In this document: in pieces, positions 58,001 through 64,000 of the stretch
Layout: each line of letters opens with the position of its first letter
How positions within the stretch are numbered: the stretch's first letter is position 1
NCBI GenBank assembly: GCA_001557505.1
Contig: LSAX01000002.1
Location: forward strand, 2,232,001-2,296,000
Origin: Reticulascus tulasneorum
Taxonomy: Eukaryota; Ascomycota; Sordariomycetes; Glomerellales; Reticulascaceae
Reading direction: 5' to 3'
Length of the DNA: 64,000 bases
Made by a program: the position numbers and the translations under genes
Notes under the pieces: generated by a model
Told to the model about the DNA's origin: nothing
What the model saw: the letters and a program-made list of their open reading frames with translations, nothing else
Databases searched by the model: none

Positions 58001-58832
58001 GATGAGAGTCTCAGATGGTTCTGCATGGATCGTATAACCAGACTGAACGAAGTGTGCATGCCCGCATCTCTCCATTTGCTAAACTGTCGCAATTCCCGTT
58101 CGCAACAAAAAACCGAACCAATCCCCAATCGGTAGGTGCCGGATTGACATATCGTTACCACTAACATTACTCTCCTGGAGATTTGCAGTGTGTGGCGTCC
58201 TCTCCTGCAATTAACCTCATTTCTAGAAGCCTCGAGGAATATCTCAATTTGCCCCTGATGGCATATAGACACGGGGATTGACACACCCCACACGGGGTCC
58301 TCACACACTCATTTCTACGTCTGGATTCCACATTGGGGGTTCCCCCGTACTTCCGCAGGATTTAGTGTTCCCTGCTTTTTGGATCCCGAGCATGGCGACC
58401 ATAAAGAAGCTTGTCGGTGAGCATTTACTTTTTCTTGCAGTCTAGGGGATCTGCAAATGCAATGGCACTGTCCTCCACGTGGGGTCCTTGGTGTCGGCCA
58501 CAGCCGATCATCTCCTCACACATGTGGGCATTGGCCGCCTCTTGACAGTGTGAAGGGTCGAGTTCTGCCATTCTGGATGGATCATTTCTTTTTGTGGCGA
58601 AATGTCGTCCTAGACTGATTACGAGATCTCGTTGAGCTTTCAAGTTTTGTGTGTCAAATTAACTCATTCTCTTTCCATGGCATGACAGCCCCCGGTATCA
58701 AAATGACCAAGTCGCAGTCGGAGAATCCGGCACTAAAATGTTCTGGTCTAACCCATGCTCTCGGTGGGGGGCACACGAGCTTTCACTACTCTACTCTAGT
58801 ATCTAGCCACAGACATATCCAATGCTGAGAGC

Positions 58833-60230
58833 CTATGATGCTGGCGTATCTTCCTTGGGTGCTGCATCGTCCTCTCCCTCAACCGAGACTCGTCGTCCTT
58901 GTACGTTCTCAACCACTTCTGGCACAATGCTCTCTATGAATGCTTGATCCCTACCAGCGGTGTTAGCATTGAAGTGGTAGCAGCTGTGGACTTAGATTGC
59001 AAGACCTACCGTCCCACCAAGGTCACTGTTCCATTCTGGCCCCATCTTGGATAACTGCCGACCTTGATACCCTTGGGTTCCACCTGTGCCGCCAGTCGCG
59101 TAAGGTACTCGGCGACGGCACTCTCGGACAACGGAGTGGAGATTAGGATGCGAGAAATACCCTTTCCTTCCGGGTCTGTTAACCGCGGGAGGATGAACGG
59201 CTTCAGTCCATCCAGAAGCTTTTCAACTGTTTCTAGAATTAGCGCGAATGCTCTAGAGTGGAATGCCATACATACAGAGCCGAGGTACGCCGGGCAGGAT
59301 ATGAACGTTGCCGTTGACAACTGCTACCGGTACCCAGAGGTCGTCGCTGGGAAAGAGGAACTGCTTGCTTAGGTCTCTAGACTCATCCGTTGGCAGCTCT
59401 ACCATTCTCAGCTTCGCTTTCAAGGCTGGCGAGTCTGTGTTCCAGTCAAATGCCGGCTGCGATGCGTGAGGCTTTGATATCCGCTTCATCCGCTCATACG
59501 CCTCGTCGTAAAGCACGAGGGGCAAACCATAGGCTTTCGCAATTGATTGATATGTGATATCATCATGCCTAGAGTCCAGTCAATGCAAGCTAGCTAGAAC
59601 ATTCCGGCACTCAATAGCTTACGTTGGTCCAATGCCACCACTGTGATCTCCTTGTTAGTCGCATCAATGGCGTAAGGCGTTTCGGGGTGAGAAGCCATAC
59701 CTCGTCACGACAAAGTCGTATCGATCACTCATCCGCTTTACAGCCTCCACAATCTCGCTTTCATCGTCCTCAATGACCTCGATCCTCTTCAGATTCTGCG
59801 TATAATCAGACAAGCCGCTCCTGAGAGTCTTTGAAGTCTTTGAAACATACCAGGCCCAGGTTGAAACACCATTTTGCTACATAGGCAGAATTGGTCTGGA
59901 AAGAGAAGTCAACAAACTCGTGTCTCAAGGAGTGATGGATCCAATCAAATGGCGCACGGCAACACTTACATCAACAGTCTAGGGTCGCATTATTGATCAG
60001 CAATCGGGGTAGGGAACTCGAGCGCTTCTAGAAGATGTAGATACCTTACCGCCTAGCACTTCATCCCCGATGATCAAACATGCGGCGGTATGTATCGTTC
60101 TTGTGCTACGTTCAGCTGCTGAAGCCATGATGTTCCGAGCCAGGCCTCTCGCCGACGTATGCCGTGTTGCTTGAACAAAAGTTTGGGGAGTTGCTAGATG
60201 GCGGGTGATCTGTGCAAGGCGAGAGAACAT
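58833..60230 (-). CDS. MoCF-binding-domain (MogA/CinA-like) protein, probably mitochondrial
   Basis: Homologue of the molybdopterin-binding fold shared by MogA, CinA and the N-terminal part of metazoan FAD synthase; the fungal stand-alone protein has no settled role, and hydrolysis of FAD or a related nucleotide is a possible activity. ATG at 60228-60230. Exons 60230-60045, 59978-59970 (9 nt), 59895-59851, 59795-59701, 59640-59623 (18 nt), 59568-59276, 59226-59010 and 58950-58833 give 326 aa. Introns are 49-74 nt with canonical ends. Assembled motifs: IIGDEVLGGKTVDTNSAY, SGGIGPTHDDITYQSIA (phosphate-binding loop of the fold) and NGNVHILPGVPRLFEKLL. The first ~35 residues (MFSRLAQITRHLATPQTF) are Arg/Ser/Thr-rich without acids, a mitochondrial-type presequence; a second Met at residue 36 could give a cytosolic form. 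No PAPS-reductase-like half, so not a complete FAD synthase. Confidence 0.9.
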
Positions 60231-60598
60231 GAAGAGAATGGTGATGATATCAAGAAATTACCAGTAATTACACGATTTTTTGGGAGTACAGAAAGAGATT
60301 ATATGGCAATGTCCAAAGGCGTATGGCTCTCTAATGGGCAGACTTCTATGAGGCAATCCATGGCCTTGGAGTCGTCACTACTACCCACTAGGTAAGGTTA
60401 GTTGACATGTGGGGTGAGGGGACGCATGGCGGGGCTGATGCATTTAGGCGAGCTTATGACTACGAACAACGCTGATACTGCATTCTGAGCTGGCACTAGA
60501 TCTCTCCGGGACTCAGCCTTGTGGAAACAACGCAGTCTTTGAACAAACATCGTATAGCCTAGAAGCTAGGATCCGCGAGATATCCCACAATCGCCAAA
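60231..60598. other. Divergent promoter between the MoCF-domain gene and GMF
   Basis: 368 bp serving both genes. No coding potential; no clear TATA box. Confidence 0.55.
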
Positions 60599-61232
60599 AT
60601 GGTATGGTCATCCCCGCCGCGAGGTCCCAAAAGGACGATACTAACCTCGCGAAACGTTACCAGAGCTCCGAAGCACGACTCTTCACTTTCTCCCAGGAGA
60701 CAAAAGACCACCTCCGCAAATTCCGTCTTGGAACCTCGCGATCTAATGATCCACAAGCCGTGATCTGTATGTATGTCTCAAAACCCTCTCTGCCTGCGCC
60801 AACCATCCACCTGGGTCCATACTGACTGCCCTGGACAGATTTGATCGATAAGAACACGAAGGAGATCCGACAAGACGAAGACAAAACCGTATACAAGAGC
60901 CTCGAAGAGATTAGCGATGACCTACCCGATCACTCGCCGCGTTTCGTATTGTTAAGCTACCCTCTAACTCTGGCACGTATAATCTACGGGCGCATGCTGC
61001 AAGAACCCGTGCACAGCCAGCCGAGCTAACCAACTGTGCTTAGCCATCCGGCCGTCAATCGGTGCCGTACGTGTTGTTGTACTACCTCCCAATAACCTGC
61101 AACAACGAGTCTCGAATGCTGTATGCGGGCGCGAAGGAACTGATGCGCAATACGAGCGAGGTCGGCCGGGTGATCGACATAGAGTCCGCGGATGAGCTGG
61201 AGGAGATTCCGAGCAAGCTTGGGGCTGAGTAG
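60599..61232 (+). CDS. aim7: Glia maturation factor (GMF/Aim7), ADF-homology protein
   Basis: Small cytosolic actin regulator that binds Arp2/3 complex and removes branches rather than severing filaments. Exons 60599-60601 (the ATG alone), 60664-60766, 60839-60972 and 61044-61232 give 142 aa, the normal length. Intron 1 (62 nt, GTATGG...TACTAAC...CAG) directly follows the start codon; intron 2 is 72 nt; intron 3 (71 nt, 60973-61043) must use a GC donor (GCACGT) to join SYPLTL to PSGRQSVPYV in frame, with a GCTAAC branch and TTAG acceptor. ADF-H signature: MSSEARLFTFSQETKDHLRK, TSRSNDPQAVIYLIDK, DLPDHSPRFVLLSYPL and PYVLLYYLP, ending in the helix IDIESADELEEIPSKLGAE. Convergent with NBP35, 123 bp apart. 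Confidence 0.94.
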
Positions 61233-61355
61233 ACTCTTGTGAGCGATGTCGCACCCATATATCGGTTGTGGAACATTGTTCCTGTTTTAAGAGCTGTGAT
61301 GGGGTATGGGCTTGGACTGGGCACATGGGTAAATGATCTTGTCTCAATCCATGAT

Positions 61356-62384
61356 CTATTCGTTCGGCAATACTTGCCGCGCATCAAGCCCCATCTCCGT
61401 TGCTAGGTTCTTCACCACGTCCTTGAATGCCAGACAGGCCGGGCTATCAGGGAATGAATCAAAGTAGCTCTCGCCGTAGTCACACGCCATCCCAATCCTG
61501 GGGTCTAGCGGTACAGCGCCCAAGAACGGGATGTCCATCTCCTTCGCCAACCCCCTTCCACCCCCCGTTGTTGCCTTGAAAATCTCGCTGCGCCCCTTGC
61601 AGTTCGGACACACAAAGCCGCTCATGTTTTCAGCCAGCCCGAGGATACGAATGCCGGCCTTCCTGCAGAAATCTATCTCCTTGCGAACATCCAGTAATGA
61701 CACCTCTTGCGGCGTTGTGACTATGATGGCACCGTCGATCCCGCTTTCTTTTAGAAAGGAGTTGACGCTAAGGTGCTCATCACTTGTGCCTGGCGGTGTA
61801 TCGACGAGGAGGAAATCCAAATCTCCCCATTCGACGTCCTTGAGGAACTGCTTAATGAGACCGTTCTTCTTTGCCCCTCGCCAGATGATTGCGTCGTCGC
61901 GATTCGGGAGCATGAACTGTATGCTCATCACGCCCAGGTTGTCCAGGACGAACACCGGCGACCAGCCTGACCCGCTGACGTGAATTGTCTCCGTTTCCAC
62001 ACCCATCATCTTTGGAATGCTTGGCCCCGTGATATCTGCGTCCATCACGCCGACCATGCTCTCCGGATTTGTTGCGAATGCATGGGCAAGTAAGCTCGTA
62101 AACGTGGATTTCCCTACTCCTCCTTTGCCGCTGAGGACCAAGATCTTGTGTTTCACTCCTGACAGGCGAGCTGAAATGATTGGGATGTCCGGGTCCGCGC
62201 CTTTAGGTGCTGAGGCACATATTTCTCTATTGGGACACCCGGCGCAGGAGTCGGCCTGGCCGGCTTGTTCCGACTCTGGCCCGGGACAGTGTTCTGGTTC
62301 GGGAGCTATGAGCTCTGGCTTCTGCTTTAAAGGGTGTGCTATTACATCCTCGACTGGTTCTGGTGCTTCTAATGATGGAGCCAT
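61356..62384 (-). CDS. nbp35: Cytosolic Fe-S cluster assembly P-loop ATPase Nbp35
   Basis: Scaffold subunit of the Nbp35-Cfd1 complex, which builds [4Fe-4S] clusters for cytosolic and nuclear proteins. Single exon, 342 aa. ATG at 62382-62384 (MAPSLEAP) matches fungal Nbp35 starts; the open frame extends further upstream but only from a TTG. N-terminal ferredoxin-like ligands C33, C47, C50, C56 (CX13CX2CX5C) distinguish Nbp35 from Cfd1. Deviant Walker A GKGGVGKS (86-93), DADITGPS, Walker-B-like [15 protein letters not shown] and C-terminal bridging CPNC are all intact. Divergent from the DOHH gene across 446 bp. Confidence 0.97.
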   Translation of the reverse strand: MAPSLEAPEPVEDVIAHPLKQKPELIAPEPEHCPGPESEQAGQADSCAGCPNREICASAPKGADPDIPIISARLSGVKHKILVLSGKGGVGKSTFTSLLAHAFATNPESMVGVMDADITGPSIPKMMGVETETIHVSGSGWSPVFVLDNLGVMSIQFMLPNRDDAIIWRGAKKNGLIKQFLKDVEWGDLDFLLVDTPPGTSDEHLSVNSFLKESGIDGAIIVTTPQEVSLLDVRKEIDFCRKAGIRILGLAENMSGFVCPNCKGRSEIFKATTGGGRGLAKEMDIPFLGAVPLDPRIGMACDYGESYFDSFPDSPACLAFKDVVKNLATEMGLDARQVLPNE

Positions 62385-62830
62385 GGCCGTCCTGGGTGGT
62401 TGTGTAGTGAGAAGATGGAGGGGCAAATCCGGGGGTAGTTTTGCGCTTTCGATATCCAGCCAGATTAATAATAGCTTTGAAGGCTCCGAGAACGCTCATA
62501 AGCTATGACTCTCTACACAACCCCATGTGGCCAAAACACGAGAACTGCACATGACCCGTCTTTGATGCTGATTTGACTCATTGGAATAGAGTTAGTGATT
62601 TTTGAAGCAGCTTCTGATCTGCATCATTTACACTGTATATGTATTCGTTTGTTGCTCCAAAGGCACAGTGTTCTTTGTAGTCTATGATCACTGTACTGGA
62701 ATGGTGGGGTGAGATCTTATCGGTCTCCGATAAAGTCTGACCCCACGCAAATTTTTGTTTGTCCACACATCTTTCGTGCTGGTCCTGTCACGGAGACTCT
62801 TCAAAGGGCTAACACGGGGAGAGTGAAGAC
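62385..62830. other. Divergent promoter shared by NBP35 and DOHH
   Basis: 446 bp between the two start codons; no coding frame or clear TATA box. Shared control of two iron-linked genes is possible. Confidence 0.55.
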
Positions 62831-63896
62831 ATGGCGCCATCGGCAGATTTGGCAGAGGCGCCGTCTACAACAGATGCCACGATTTCTACACTACGAAAGT
62901 CACTGTGTTCCGAAGACACACCTTTAGCCGTTCGCTTTCGAGCCCTGTTCTCCCTCAAACATGTTGCCGCAACATCTAAGGGCAACACCTCGGCCGAGGC
63001 GATCGATGCAATCGCCGCGGCTTTCTCATCGCCCTCAGCGCTACTCAAGCATGAGCTAGCTTACTGTTTGGGCCAGACTGCCAATCTGGTCGCGGCTCCA
63101 TATCTGCAGAGAGTGCTCGAAGATTTACAAGAAGACCCCATGTGCAGGCATGAGGCTGCGGAGGCACTAGGCGCATTGGGAGATGCAGGGAACCTGGAGT
63201 TGCTACGCCGGTTTCGAGATCGCGAGGGAGAGGATATTGTTGTCAAGGAGACATGCGAGATCGCGATAGACCGATTGGAGTGGGAGAATTCAGAAAGGAG
63301 AAAGGAAGAGAAGCTACGAAAGAGGTCCGTATGCGTATTAGGCGTTCTCCATTCTAAGCATCGCAACTAACGCAAACTCCTTCAGTGACTTTACCTCGGT
63401 AGACCCAGCGCCTCCCATGGAAGAATCAGAACGCAATGTTGAAGAGCTTGGGAAGACATTGATGAATACCGAGCAGCCACTATTCCTGAGATATCGCGCG
63501 ATGTTTGCTTTGCGAGATCTTGCCTCTCCTCCCGACCTTCCGACCGCGGTTCCGGCGGTGCTTGCGCTCGCAAAAGGGTTTGCCGACTCTTCGGCCTTAT
63601 TTCGACACGAAATCGCTTTCGTGTTTGGTCAACTATCACATCCTGCTTCCATACCAGCTCTGACTGAGGCGCTGGGCGACCTGGAGGAATCTAGTATGGT
63701 TCGACACGAAGCGGCGGAGGCTCTTGGGAGTCTTGGCGACGAGGATGGTGTCGAGGAGACCCTCAAGCGGTTCCTTCATGACAAGGAGAAGGTGGTGCGC
63801 GAGAGCGTCATCGTGGCTTTGGATATGGCCGAGTACGAAAAGGGCGGCGAGACGGAGTATGCGTTGATTCCGGACGCTGCAAAAGCATCTGCTTGA
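62831..63896 (+). CDS. lia1: Deoxyhypusine hydroxylase (DOHH, Lia1)
   Basis: Di-iron HEAT-repeat monooxygenase that hydroxylates deoxyhypusine on eIF5A, completing hypusine; cytosolic. ATG at 62831. Exons 62831-63324 and 63386-63896 give 334 aa; the 61-nt intron has a GTCCGT donor, CAACTAACGC branch and TTCAG acceptor, joining KLRK to [11 protein letters not shown]. The two symmetrical halves each provide two His-Glu metal-ligand motifs: [12 protein letters not shown] and [15 protein letters not shown] in the first, [12 protein letters not shown] and [15 protein letters not shown] in the second. All four HE pairs are present, so the enzyme should be active. Length matches the family. Confidence 0.97.
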
Positions 63897-64000
63897 CGCG
63901 GCTTATGTGACGTTCTCGTGGGCATCAGTTGTTCTGTGACCACCTAAAACAAAAGTATATCAGTATTATAGCTCCAAAACAGCCCCCTTCTCGAGTAAGA

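Larger units (their letters stand above)
54189..58832. other. 4.6-kb intergenic region upstream of ras
   Basis: Upstream and leader region of ras (minus) reaching the 3' end of the MoCF-domain gene. It contains an 11-nt G run at 54411-54421, purine-rich tracts at 54640-54690, tandem repeats and many GGTACCTA-type motifs. No open frame with a domain was found; candidates at 55789-56226 (minus) and 56972-57376 (plus) are unconvincing. Confidence 0.45.

Overview
The window is chromosomal DNA of a filamentous ascomycete (Pezizomycotina). Genes carry short introns of about 47-92 nt with GT(A/C/T)NGT donors, CTAAC/CTGAC-like branch sites and YAG acceptors. The families are typical of the group: an XlnR/Xyr1 zinc-cluster regulator, a HET-domain protein, GPI-anchored cell-wall proteins, Spo7 and a Ras with a CVIM tail. 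The N-terminus of the XlnR homologue resembles the Xyr1 form of Sordariomycetes more than the Aspergillus form, so a Sordariomycete is the best guess. The species cannot be named from the sequence.

Layout. 1-1963 (minus): the N-terminal two thirds of xyr1/xlnR, running off the left edge. 1964-16391: 14.4 kb in which I find no convincing gene. 16392-18250 (minus): an MFS drug:H+ antiporter. 19492-20514 (minus): a secreted, probably GPI-anchored protein. 21569-28679: three phospholipid-related genes in a row, a Cld1-type alpha/beta hydrolase (minus), a Spo7-like phosphatase subunit (plus) and a two-HKD phospholipase-D-like protein (plus). 28947-34329: an accessory pair, an APH-fold kinase with Ser-Asp repeats (minus) and a HET-domain protein (plus). 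34569-37285 (minus): a single-pass membrane Kelch protein. 37286-42112: 4.8 kb without a clear gene. 42113-45771 (plus): a large Thr-rich repeat wall protein. 46725-48112 (plus): an uncharacterised secreted-like protein. 48734-51985 (plus): a 1083-residue protein with five consecutive zinc-cluster-like cysteine modules and four more CxxC pairs, the most unusual gene here. 53329-54188 (minus): ras. 54189-58832: 4.6 kb without a clear gene. 58833-63896: a dense housekeeping block holding a MoCF-binding-domain protein (minus), GMF/Aim7 (plus), NBP35 (minus) and deoxyhypusine hydroxylase (plus).

How the genes fit together. Xyr1 is the master activator of xylanase and cellulase genes in its relatives, and the empty DNA upstream may be an extended control region. 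Spo7, PLD and Cld1 all act on phosphatidate or other phospholipids, so their adjacency may be functional. NBP35 (cytosolic Fe-S assembly) and DOHH (a di-iron enzyme) share one 446-bp divergent promoter. The HET/kinase and multi-zinc-cluster genes look like accessory, lineage-variable material between conserved blocks.

All exon boundaries were deduced by reading splice signals and keeping the reading frame. They are internally consistent, since every spliced CDS divides by three, but they are not confirmed by transcripts. Introns in untranslated regions could not be seen.
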